A stretch of DNA of 18,807 nt from an uncultured Collinsella sp. GTDB lineage: Bacteria; Actinomycetota; Coriobacteriia; Coriobacteriales; Coriobacteriaceae. Under the pieces are notes generated by a model, which had not been told where the DNA came from, searched no databases, and saw only the letters and a program-made list of their open reading frames with translations. A program made the translations under genes and the position numbers. Of the stretch, positions 1 through 7,399 are shown one piece after another. The stretch covers positions 1-18,807 of the forward strand of contig CABSMX010000035.1 in assembly GCA_902478945.1 (NCBI GenBank), written 5' to 3'. The stretch's first letter is position 1; every line of letters starts with the position of its first letter.

Positions 1-22
1 GTCAGATGTGTATAAGAGACAG
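1..22. other. Sequencing adapter (Tn5/Nextera mosaic end)
   Basis: Bases 4-22 read AGATGTGTATAAGAGACAG, the 19-bp Tn5 mosaic end used in Nextera libraries, and the preceding GTC matches the Nextera read-1 adapter. It sits exactly at the window start and cuts into an open reading frame on the minus strand. This is uncleaned adapter, not biology, and genomic sequence begins at about position 23. Confidence 0.97.
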
Positions 23-576
23 GCCACGGCAAGCGGGTCGGGAGCGGCGGCGCGAGGCGTCGGCTGCTGCTGGGGCATGGCGGCGGGGCGCTGCTGCTGC
101 GGGGCAGCAAACTGCTGCTGGCCGGCGCGCGGGGCGCTGGCGGCACGGCTTGCCGCGGAGTTGTTCTGGCCCAGGCCGTTTTGATAGGCGCGCTCTTCTT
201 CGTACAGGCGACCGAGCGTGGGGGCATCGACGTTCTCGGCAAAGACCGAGAACTTGCCGGCGCGCAGCTGCGGATCGATCATAAAGCGCACGAGGGGCTC
301 GCCGACAAAGACATAGCGGCGCTTTTCGGCCTGCGCCTTCACAAACTCGCGGACCTCGCGCGAAAGCTCGGGGTAGAACGGGGCGAGCATGGGATCGTCG
401 TCGGCGGCGATAAGGATGGTATAGAGTGCCGGCGCCGTGTTGACGCCGTTGATCACCAGAGTCTGATCCTCCATGTCGCGAGCGGCCTGCTTGGCAAGCT
501 TCTTAAAGGAGAACGGGGCACGGGTGGCACCGAAGATGCCGGCCACGTGGTCCTCGAAGATGTTCAGGAAGTTCAC
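23..576 (-). CDS. DUF3662 / FhaA N-terminal-like protein, 3' truncated
   Basis: The start is GTG at 576-574, with GGAGAG about 8 nt upstream. It overlaps the TGA of the upstream kinase gene by 4 bp (GTGA), which implies translational coupling. About 184 residues are visible. Residues 1 to about 116 begin MNFLNIFEDHVAGIFG and resemble the DUF3662 domain found at the N-terminus of actinobacterial FhaA proteins, which act with Ser/Thr kinases at the cell envelope. A Gln/Ala/Pro-rich linker with QQQ runs follows from about residue 135. In the family a C-terminal FHA domain normally comes after this linker, but here the frame runs into the adapter at 22, so its presence is inference. The family call rests on the N-terminal pattern and on the neighbouring kinase. 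Confidence 0.75.
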
Positions 577-2426
577 GAAAGATCACTCTCCGTATAGGTT
601 CTTTGGTATCCGAGCAAATATAGGCATATCCCAACGATTATAGAGGATAGGATTCCCGCAACCGCCGCCTTGGCGATGACCGCGGCTGCAAGGCTGGCAA
701 TTTCCATATGGTGTGCAAGACAGGACGCCGCTGCGCAGCCGATGCCGGTGACAGCGATGGCGGCGATTGCGGCAAGGTTTGAGCCCTGATTGGCACGCTT
801 GGCATGGACATTGAGCAGCGCAGATGACGCCGCGGCAGTTGCCGCGACCAGCACAAAGGCAGCCCAAAGGAGCGGGTCTCCCAGCGCTGCGGCAACGTTA
901 CCGAGCCCCAGCACGCCTTCGGCTGAAAGCGCGACCGTGGCCAGACGGGCAAAAAGCGCGCCCATGCCCGTTGCCGCGGCGGCGCTTGCCGGACCGAGCC
1001 AAAATGACGCGACGCCGGCGGCGACCCCAGCTGCCAGGAAGGTATTGCCGGTCAGACAGCCAAGCGCGAGTGCACAGGTGAGCGTGGCGCTCGCGGCAGT
1101 CTCGGTGCGACCCCAGGCGATCCACCAACCGGACATGGCAGCGGCAAAGATCACCGCGACGGGCAGCATCGACAGGATGCCCTGTGCCTGCATGGTGGCG
1201 TTGGCCATGAGCACCAAAAAGCCCACAGCCGAGATGGCCGAGCCAATCTGGGGGGCCAGGCCAGCCGCCGCTCCGATCGCGATGGCCGCAATGACCAGGC
1301 CGGGAAGCGTCGCGACCCCGGCCGTTTGCATCAGCAAAAAGCTAAAGGTGCCGCACGTTAGCGCCGAGATAGTGCGCATGGTGTAGTCGCGCGTATGGCT
1401 CCAGCGCGTGCCCGCCCAGCCGAGTGCGGGGTCGACCTCAATGGCGTCGTCCTCGTAGTGCGACGGCTCGATATCGTCGAGCTCCTGCTCGTCATCCGAA
1501 AGTTCGCCAACCATTTGCTCCAGGCTGCGACGGCCCTCGCGCACGCTGCCCAGACCGGCAAGGAGCTGGTCGCAAAATGCCTCGATGCTGTTGGGGCGGT
1601 CCTGCGGCATGGGGGAGAGCGCGCTCATGAGCGCGGCCTCGGCTCCCGGGGGGAAGTGTGGTATCAGCTCGTTGGGATAGGTGGCGCCGCCGATGATGCG
1701 GTCGAGCGAGTCGGCGGGCGTGGCCGCCATAAAGGGAGCGCCGCCGCACAGACCCTCGTAGATCACACAGGCGAGGGCAAAGACATCGGCGCGCTCGTCG
1801 ACCGTGCCGGTCTCGATATCGAGCTGCTCGGGCGGCATGTAGCCGATGGTGCCGCCGCGTGAGCCGCCAAAGCCACCGGCAGACGACAGTCGCGCCATGC
1901 CAAAGTCGGTGAGCTTTACATTGCCCGAGTGGTCGATGAGCACGTTGGCGGGCTTAATGTCCAGGTGGAGTACGCCATTACTATGGGCGAAGGTGAGCGC
2001 CTGGCCCAAGGCATCGGCAATGGCCGCGGCCTCGTCAAAGGTAAGGGAGTGGCCGTCTACGCGATGCAAAAACTCGGCCAGCGACATGCCATCGACATAT
2101 TCCATGACCAGGTAGGCATAGGCTGTGTCGTGCGTAAAGTCGATGACCTGCACGATATTGGGATGTTGAAGCATGGCGGCAGTGTGCGCCTCGCGCAGGA
2201 CATCCATGATGTCGCTGGCGGGCATGCCGGCACCGTTGATGAGGGGGATGCGTTTAATGGCGACGCGGCGGCGCAGGTGCGTGTCGCGGCAGATCTCGAT
2301 GGAGCCAAAACCGCCGGTCGCAAGTGTCTCGAGCGGCTGGTACCGCTTGAGCAGCTCGCGAGAGCTAGTGCCCTCCAAGGGAACGTCCGGCGAGAACCGG
2401 GCGGTATGTTGCGAGAAAAGCGGCAT
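573..2426 (-). CDS. Membrane Ser/Thr protein kinase (eukaryotic-like)
   Basis: This is a 617-residue kinase with a cytosolic N-terminal catalytic domain (about 28-300) and about eight hydrophobic segments from about 350 to 605. The visible motifs, numbered from ATG 2426, are the Gly-rich loop GGFGS, the ATP Lys in VAIK (K58), the alpha-C Glu (about 79), the catalytic loop HLDIKPAN (154-161), DFG (174-176), PPE (198-200) and ADVFAL. The catalytic loop has HLD where most kinases have HRD, so it is a non-RD kinase that should need no activation-loop phosphorylation. An in-frame TTG lies at 2432, but GAGGG is spaced about 6 nt from ATG 2426 and abuts the TTG, so ATG was chosen. It is coupled to the DUF3662 gene downstream. 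A possible extended -10 (TGCTAAACT) lies on the minus strand around 2507-2515. An acidic linker follows the kinase domain. Confidence 0.92.
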   Translation of the reverse strand: MPLFSQHTARFSPDVPLEGTSSRELLKRYQPLETLATGGFGSIEICRDTHLRRRVAIKRIPLINGAGMPASDIMDVLREAHTAAMLQHPNIVQVIDFTHDTAYAYLVMEYVDGMSLAEFLHRVDGHSLTFDEAAAIADALGQALTFAHSNGVLHLDIKPANVLIDHSGNVKLTDFGMARLSSAGGFGGSRGGTIGYMPPEQLDIETGTVDERADVFALACVIYEGLCGGAPFMAATPADSLDRIIGGATYPNELIPHFPPGAEAALMSALSPMPQDRPNSIEAFCDQLLAGLGSVREGRRSLEQMVGELSDDEQELDDIEPSHYEDDAIEVDPALGWAGTRWSHTRDYTMRTISALTCGTFSFLLMQTAGVATLPGLVIAAIAIGAAAGLAPQIGSAISAVGFLVLMANATMQAQGILSMLPVAVIFAAAMSGWWIAWGRTETAASATLTCALALGCLTGNTFLAAGVAAGVASFWLGPASAAAATGMGALFARLATVALSAEGVLGLGNVAAALGDPLLWAAFVLVAATAAASSALLNVHAKRANQGSNLAAIAAIAVTGIGCAAASCLAHHMEIASLAAAVIAKAAVAGILSSIIVGICLYLLGYQRTYTESDLS

Positions 2427-2584
2427 GGCCAACCCTCGTGCGTTTAAAGTTCGTTTGCGAGCGGCGGGCGCGGGGCCGAGCCATTCGCGGTGGCATAGAT
2501 GCTGCTAGTTTAGCACGCTCAGGCGCATGGTGAAGGTAGCGGGGCGAGGTGGCCTGTCTGACTTGGCCTTCGTCTCGACTCATC

Positions 2585-2722
2585 CGGAAAGCGCTGCCCG
2601 GTTTTCGGCTAAATACTGGGACACGCTTTCCGAATGGGGTGCTGCGGAAACTGCGTCCCAGAATATTGACTCAGAACGGGATGCAGTTTCCAAATCGACG
2701 CTCAAAAGGAAACCGCATCCCG
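2585..2722. repeat. REP/BIME-like cluster of hairpins
   Basis: Two imperfect hairpins share one unit. The first pairs 2616-2632 with 2645-2661 (14 of 17 positions). The second pairs 2677-2691 (CGGGATGCAGTTTCC) with 2708-2722 (GGAAACCGCATCCCG), 14 of 15 positions. A degenerate fifth arm, GGAAAGCGCTGCCCGG, lies at 2585-2600. The arms alternate in orientation, as in REP/BIME clusters. They lie in the 437-bp non-coding gap between the divergent kinase and regulator genes (2427-2863), where I see no small gene. No U-tract follows, so this is not an ordinary terminator. Confidence 0.6.
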
Positions 2723-2838
2723 CTTTGATGCGGGGACTGCGGACAAAAGCCGGACCGTGACCTGGCTCGGATTGGAGTTAGCGTGAATCGTTGATGTTGG
2801 CCGGTGTGGGCATGGAGATAGATGAGCGGATCGAGCGA

Positions 2839-2859
2839 TATAATGACATGCTATGGAGG
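2839..2859 (+). promoter_or_regulatory. -10 box and RBS that set the regulator start
   Basis: A perfect TATAAT lies at 2839-2844 and GGAGG at 2855-2859. A transcript starting near 2851 would exclude the upstream in-frame ATG at 2822 and supports ATG 2864 as the start. I see no good -35 at the usual distance, so the promoter may depend on an activator or may be fortuitous. Confidence 0.45.
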
Positions 2860-2863
2860 CCAT

Positions 2864-5005
2864 ATGCTCTTTTCCCGCCGTTCTGCCACATCTGCCTGCG
2901 CCATTGTGCTTATCGTAATGGCGGTTACCCCTTATCACCGGTTTTCATCTTCAATCAGCTTGGCATCAGGTGCAATGACCTGGCTCGTTATCCTTGGCGC
3001 ATGCCTCGCGGCGTTTGGTCATGGTGTTGCGCTCCGCAAGGGGAGAGAAATAAGACGGTCGGGTCGCCTTGGCGTCTTCGGTGTTTTCCTTGCTGCTATT
3101 GCGGTGGTTCCCGAATGGGTCGACTTGGCCTTCTATGCTCGCGGAGATTCTATTCCAATCGTGTTTGCGCCAATCTGGTTGTTGCATGGTGTTTCGTGTG
3201 CCTTGTGCTTCACTGGGTCGTTGCTCCTCTCATATGTAATTTGGGATACGGCGGGCTCTCCTTTGATACGGGGGGCGGCGCGGGACGGCGAAAGGGGGAC
3301 CCGCCGATCGCAGAGCGCGCTTTTTGCAGAAACAATAGTTGTCCTGTCTTGCCTGCTGTTTTGCTGTCGAGTTTCATGGAGAGTCGTTCCCGAGCCATGG
3401 GGGATGCCCTCTGTGACGGCCGCATCAATTGGCCTCGTGCTTTTAATTCCTCTGGTCTATCTCGTATTGGCTGCGGTCCCGCTGCTTTGCTGTCCCCGCG
3501 CCTTTGGTCGGGGGCAGGGCGACGTGTTTGCCCGTTCTGTGCTCGTAGCAGTTCCCATTGGCCTTGTTCCGGCTGTCGAGGTGGCATACTTTGCAAGCGA
3601 TGCCGCGGTCATTGCATCACTGTCGATGGGGTCCGCTATTGCTGTTGCCGCCTTCGTATGCACATTGCTAAGGGAGAAACGGGACAACAATTCGGATACC
3701 CCTCGCACGTCCGACCCATTCGATGCGGGGGTGTTTTCCCCTGCCCTGTCGCCTCGAGAAGAGCAGTTTGTTCGACTGCTGCTCAAAGGGAAAACGCCGG
3801 CGGAAATTGCCAGGGAGACGAGTACGAAGCCATCGACGGTGCGAACAACGCTTCACCGAGCATACGGGAAGGCATCGGTTGCGGGCTCACGCGAGCTCGT
3901 GGCATTGTTTGCGGGTGAGGGTGATGCTGCAGGGCCTGGTCTGCTGCAGCGGCATGCTGGTGATATGTTGACATCAGTTCGGACGCGCCGGCTGTTTCGA
4001 TACCTGCTCACAGCATTTTTTATCCTCCTTGCGGCGGGCCCCTTGGTAATGGCGGATAGCGATTGGGGATCCGGTGTTTCGCGGGCAGTCGCCTTTTCTC
4101 TCGCAAGCTATGCATTGGGTCTCGGACTGCTTCTGTCGCTGCACTACGCGGGTGAAAAACTGAATCGTGAAACTGCGCTGACTAGAACGGATGGGGCGAT
4201 TGGGCTCGGAAGCCCGTGCGTATGGGCGGTGCTGTCTGCCGTGGAATGGTCTTTTGCCTATATCGCGGCATGGAGGTGTATATGCGATCCGTTGATGGCT
4301 GCGCCGGTCCTGCTGTGCGGCGTGGCATCTACGGCCTCGCTCGCTGTTGGGCTGCGTCCGTTTAAGGTGCATGCCCGTGTCCGGGCTATCGTGCCGTTGG
4401 CGTCAATAGGTGCGGCTACTTTAATCTATGCGGCCACTAGGGGGCGAATCCATGGGTTCGCGGTGCTGACGGGGATGTTGCTCACATACATAGTGCTGCG
4501 TAGCTGCCCGCAGCGCAAAATGCTTGGGATATGGATGCTTTGCTTTGGGGCGGCGGCTCCTGTCTGGGTTGTCTTGCTCAACATGGTGCAGGATCTGACG
4601 GTTTTCGAGCCTCTGTTCCTTGCGTCGTTGCTGGGGCAAAGTTCGGCCGTCAATGTCGTCGTGGCAACGGTGATTGTTTGCTGGTCTGTGCCGATGCTCG
4701 TTACGCACATCGTGCTCGCACGCTCGGTTGAGGACGAGAAAGCCGTCTTGAAGTACCGTGCGAACGGGTCCACCGAAGCAGCTCACGTGCGCCGGCTGGC
4801 TCTGCTTACGTCGCGCGCCCTGTCCGATGTTCAGGCCCGAATATTGTTGATGACGGCAGAGGGCGCAACGACAAAGACCATTGCGCAGGATGTCGGTTAC
4901 GCTGCATCTACGGTGCAAGCGCTGCGATCCGCGTCCTATCGCCAGTTGAAGATCAAGAACAAAGCAGAGCTTATTTCATTGTTATCGCAGGTAGATAACG
5001 TGTAA
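2864..5005 (+). CDS. Double LuxR-type membrane regulator (TM-HTH-TM-HTH)
   Basis: This 713-residue protein appears to be two regulator modules in tandem. Residues 1 to about 290 hold about eight hydrophobic segments. Residues about 295-350 are a LuxR/GerE helix-turn-helix (LSPREEQ...LLLKGKTPAEIARE...KPSTVRTTLHRAYGK). Residues about 370-630 hold about eight more hydrophobic segments, and about 653-710 form a second HTH (LSDVQARILLMTAEGATTKTIAQDV...STVQALRSASYRQLKI). Single-module LuxR proteins with a large N-terminal membrane domain are common in Coriobacteriia, where the HTH is C-terminal; an internal HTH between two membrane domains is not the usual layout. An in-frame ATG at 2822 exists, but GGAGG upstream of 2864 favours the shorter form. 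GC is lower than in dnaX or recR. It probably regulates the downstream secreted-protein and ABC genes, an inference from position only. Confidence 0.85.
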   Translation: MLFSRRSATSACAIVLIVMAVTPYHRFSSSISLASGAMTWLVILGACLAAFGHGVALRKGREIRRSGRLGVFGVFLAAIAVVPEWVDLAFYARGDSIPIVFAPIWLLHGVSCALCFTGSLLLSYVIWDTAGSPLIRGAARDGERGTRRSQSALFAETIVVLSCLLFCCRVSWRVVPEPWGMPSVTAASIGLVLLIPLVYLVLAAVPLLCCPRAFGRGQGDVFARSVLVAVPIGLVPAVEVAYFASDAAVIASLSMGSAIAVAAFVCTLLREKRDNNSDTPRTSDPFDAGVFSPALSPREEQFVRLLLKGKTPAEIARETSTKPSTVRTTLHRAYGKASVAGSRELVALFAGEGDAAGPGLLQRHAGDMLTSVRTRRLFRYLLTAFFILLAAGPLVMADSDWGSGVSRAVAFSLASYALGLGLLLSLHYAGEKLNRETALTRTDGAIGLGSPCVWAVLSAVEWSFAYIAAWRCICDPLMAAPVLLCGVASTASLAVGLRPFKVHARVRAIVPLASIGAATLIYAATRGRIHGFAVLTGMLLTYIVLRSCPQRKMLGIWMLCFGAAAPVWVVLLNMVQDLTVFEPLFLASLLGQSSAVNVVVATVIVCWSVPMLVTHIVLARSVEDEKAVLKYRANGSTEAAHVRRLALLTSRALSDVQARILLMTAEGATTKTIAQDVGYAASTVQALRSASYRQLKIKNKAELISLLSQVDNV

Positions 5006-5041
5006 ACGCCTGGATTATCAACTCAATAGCGAGTGTTTACA
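4981..5041. promoter_or_regulatory. Overlapping inverted repeats before the secreted-protein gene
   Basis: GTTATC-N7-GATAAC (4981-4999) is a perfect 6-bp inverted repeat at the very end of the regulator gene. TGTAAAC (5001-5007) and GTTTACA (5035-5041) form a second perfect repeat 27 bp apart that spans the stop codon. TTTACA could also serve as a -35, although the matching -10 (around 5059-5065) is poor. These are candidate operators for the adjacent LuxR-type protein; the 19-bp first repeat has a size usual for LuxR-family sites. Confidence 0.35.
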
Positions 5042-5114
5042 GACATCTTTCTCCATTCATGCAAAGGTTGCCGTGCGTCGACGCATTGTTAGCCGCTTTT
5101 GATTGGAGAAGGCC

Positions 5115-5627
5115 ATGATTAAGCCAAGGAGCGCTATTGCTCGAATCGGAGTCGGGTTGGCGATTGCTGCGGGTCTGTCCCTAGGGGTTCCCGCTGCATC
5201 GTTCGCGCAAGAGGAGTTTGACACCTCTCAGGTTTCTAGCATTACTCAAAACGCCGATACGGGAATTACGACCTGTACGAACAATGCCGATAGGGCATTT
5301 AGTTTTCAATGTGCCGGGACGAGTGCAACTGGCTACCGTCAAAAGGATGATTCCTCATCGCTCTATCTGGATATCCAGGGTTATACGGGAAATCCGCTTC
5401 GGTTATATACAGACGGTGCGTATAACACAAGCGGTAGCGGCAGCATGAATTGTACTCAGGGAACGTATCGTTCGAATCACAAGGGACAGTGGGAAATGTA
5501 TAACCTCGTCCGTGAGAACGGGCGATCTGCGGCGCGACTGACTGCATGGGCGGAGTCTGGCTACGGCACTGTTATTGGTGTATGGAGCCCCGACTGCGTC
5601 GGGCATTTCCGCAAGCTTCCCGCATAG
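5115..5627 (+). CDS. Small secreted four-cysteine protein, unknown function
   Basis: This is a 170-residue pre-protein. Residues 1-31 are a Sec signal peptide: a basic start (MIKPRSAIAR), a hydrophobic core and likely cleavage after ASFA before QEEF. The mature part of about 139 residues is rich in Thr, Ser, Gly and aromatic residues and has Cys at 54, 66, 113 and 161, which could form two disulphides outside the cell. The pattern of YLDIQGYTG and LTAWAESGYGTVIGVWSPDC suggests a small beta-rich domain, and I recognise no named family with confidence. GGAGAAGG precedes ATG 5115, so the in-frame TTG at 5103 is not needed. It lies between the LuxR regulator and an ABC transporter. A bacteriocin-like, adhesive or sensing role is possible but not shown. 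Confidence 0.75.
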   Translation: MIKPRSAIARIGVGLAIAAGLSLGVPAASFAQEEFDTSQVSSITQNADTGITTCTNNADRAFSFQCAGTSATGYRQKDDSSSLYLDIQGYTGNPLRLYTDGAYNTSGSGSMNCTQGTYRSNHKGQWEMYNLVRENGRSAARLTAWAESGYGTVIGVWSPDCVGHFRKLPA

Positions 5628-5643
5628 TTGTTTGAAATGGCTC

Positions 5644-5668
5644 CCTTCCGGCTTTCTGGGTCGGAAGG
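5644..5668 (+). promoter_or_regulatory. Hairpin between secreted-protein and permease genes
   Basis: CCTTCCG (5644-5650) pairs perfectly with CGGAAGG (5662-5668) across an 11-nt loop in the 54-bp gap, just ahead of the GGAGGAGG ribosome site (5670-5677) of the permease gene. There is no U-tract, so it is not a clear terminator. It could stabilise the 3' end of the secreted-protein message or tune expression of the transporter genes. Confidence 0.35.
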
Positions 5669-5681
5669 CGGAGGAGGACGT

Positions 5682-6563
5682 ATGAACCAAAGGCTCGTAA
5701 GATATGAGCTGTCGAAAACGATAAGACGCCCAGCTTTTATCTTTGCTCTCTTGATTGCAGTCGCGGTTGCAATAGCTGCCGCGCTGGAGCCGTGGGCAAA
5801 TTTGGAAAAAGAACGTCACAACCTTCTTTCTTTTGGTTACGGCGTTGGCATGCAAGCCAAAAACTATCTCGGTCAAACACGTGAAAGCAGCTTCGGTAAC
5901 TGGATTGTTGTGAGCGCGAACGCGCCACTGTCTGCGTCGGTGTTTTTCTATGCACTGCCCCTGCTTGCAATGTTGGCCGGATCTTGGTCGTGCCTCTTTG
6001 AGCGTTTGAGTGGTTATGACATGCAGATATGCACGCGCGTTTCCAGAAAGGCATACGTGAACGTAAAGGTGCTGTCTGCTTTCCTCTCCGCGTTTATAGT
6101 GACTGCCATTCCTCTGCTCGTCAATTTCCTGATTGTCTCGATGCTTTTTCCTGCGTATCTTCCTCGGGTCGATGAGTCGACCTACGTAGGGCTTTACCTA
6201 CATAGCTATTTCTCCGGTCTATTTTATTCACATCCTTTGTTATATGTGCTTGCATACACGCTGTTCGATGCGGTCACGCTCGGGACTTTATCCATGGCTG
6301 TAACTGGCTTCTCAATTTTGTTTCGTAGCAGAATCAAAGCGATAATTGTCCCGTATCTGCTAATGGTTGCGTGGCATTTTGCAAATGGCTGGATCTTCGG
6401 CGTAATGGCTTGTGTGGGGTTTAACTGCAATATCTTCAACAGCATCAGGTCGGAATCGCTGAATAACTGGCCAGACATTCGAGCCGGTTTTGCGGAAATC
6501 ATATTATTGACCCTTGCTTCGTTGGCTTTTTCTGGGGCGTGGAAAAGGCGGGAGATGGTCTGA
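5682..6563 (+). CDS. ABC-2-type permease subunit 1
   Basis: This 293-residue membrane protein begins MNQRLVRYELSKTIRRPAF, a short basic cytosolic start followed by a first membrane span, as in ABC-2 permeases of the lantibiotic-immunity (LanE/LanG) type. An extracytoplasmic stretch follows (about residues 40-85), then about five more hydrophobic segments, including SASVFFYALPLLAMLAGSW, and a final span near the C-terminus. GGAGGAGG at 5670-5677 supports ATG 5682 over the in-frame upstream start. The stop TGA overlaps the next ATG by one base (TGATG). With the next permease and the ATPase it should form one transporter. The substrate cannot be read from sequence. Confidence 0.75.
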   Translation: MNQRLVRYELSKTIRRPAFIFALLIAVAVAIAAALEPWANLEKERHNLLSFGYGVGMQAKNYLGQTRESSFGNWIVVSANAPLSASVFFYALPLLAMLAGSWSCLFERLSGYDMQICTRVSRKAYVNVKVLSAFLSAFIVTAIPLLVNFLIVSMLFPAYLPRVDESTYVGLYLHSYFSGLFYSHPLLYVLAYTLFDAVTLGTLSMAVTGFSILFRSRIKAIIVPYLLMVAWHFANGWIFGVMACVGFNCNIFNSIRSESLNNWPDIRAGFAEIILLTLASLAFSGAWKRREMV

Positions 6564-7399
6564 TGCTGTTTAGGCTGGTCGCCGCAGACCTGAGGACTGT
6601 TTTGAAGAAGAACATCATTACTTTTATTGCGATTGCAGCAGTGACCGTTGCGAACCTGGTGTACGCCTACGGATTGTCTTCTGTGTATGGGGTTAGGACG
6701 AATGCCTTGGGGTTTGCGGACAATCTTGCGCTCGTGTTTGCCGGATCTGCTCCGTTTGAGCCTAGGCCCGGGCTCATGTTTGTGCCTCCGTTAGGATGGC
6801 TTTTTCTCACTCTGCTTATTCTCTATACAACACTCGATTATCCCACCGAATCGTTGCATGGGTTTGGTTTGCAAGCGCTTGTTCGATGCCGGGCAAGAAT
6901 CCTTTGGTGGGTCTCGCGTTTTATCTTGGTGGCGGCGGTAACGGCCTTTTCGCTGCTCGTGGTGGTTGGCTCTGCTGTGATTTGGAGCTTGATGGTGAGC
7001 GCCTCGTTCAGCGCGGTCATTCATGGTGAGTCGCTTCAACTGGCTAATTTGGCGCCATGGCTTCTCAAAGTGGGCGAGGCGGATGCGCTACCGTTTTTCA
7101 TAGGTCTCCTTTTTGCTTTTGAGGCGCTTGCGTTTGCACAGGCAGCGGTTGGGTTTGTGCTTGGGCCGTCAGCCTCATTTGCGGTTGTAATGAGCTACCT
7201 GATCTGTTCGGCATATGCGCGGCATTGGGCGCTGCTGGGAAATGCCTTGATGCTGTTGCGCTGGGGTGGAATTGTCAAAGAGGGAATCGCGACGGGCTCG
7301 AGTGGCTTGTTCTCAATGGTGATTATGTCGTTATGCCTATCGTTGGGTGGACTGTGGTTTCGAAGGGCCGACCTTATCGAAAAGAGGGGCAAGATATGA
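6563..7399 (+). CDS. ABC-2-type permease subunit 2
   Basis: This 278-residue membrane protein has about six hydrophobic segments. It starts MLFRLVAADLRTVLKKNIITF, again a basic N-terminus with a first span, followed by a long loop (about residues 40-75) and then a cluster of spans. GGGAG lies about 8 nt upstream of ATG 6563. The start overlaps the previous stop by 1 bp, and the stop TGA overlaps the ATPase start by 4 bp (ATGA). It shows no obvious identity to the first permease beyond layout, so the transporter is probably a heterodimer in the membrane. The position directly before the ATPase supports the call more than any single motif. Confidence 0.7.
   Translation: MLFRLVAADLRTVLKKNIITFIAIAAVTVANLVYAYGLSSVYGVRTNALGFADNLALVFAGSAPFEPRPGLMFVPPLGWLFLTLLILYTTLDYPTESLHGFGLQALVRCRARILWWVSRFILVAAVTAFSLLVVVGSAVIWSLMVSASFSAVIHGESLQLANLAPWLLKVGEADALPFFIGLLFAFEALAFAQAAVGFVLGPSASFAVVMSYLICSAYARHWALLGNALMLLRWGGIVKEGIATGSSGLFSMVIMSLCLSLGGLWFRRADLIEKRGKI

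Noticed and set aside
181..597. Plus-strand frame in the first 600 bp
   Set aside because: It is antisense to the DUF3662 gene, which has a ribosome site, coupling to the kinase and a family-like sequence.
2585..2722. CRISPR array
   Set aside because: The units alternate in orientation and spacing is irregular and short; there are no direct repeats with uniform spacers and no cas genes.
2791..3918. Plus-strand frame of 375 codons overlapping the LuxR-type gene
   Set aside because: It is Cys/Arg-rich with no domain pattern. The other frame has membrane spans and two HTHs with a good ribosome site.
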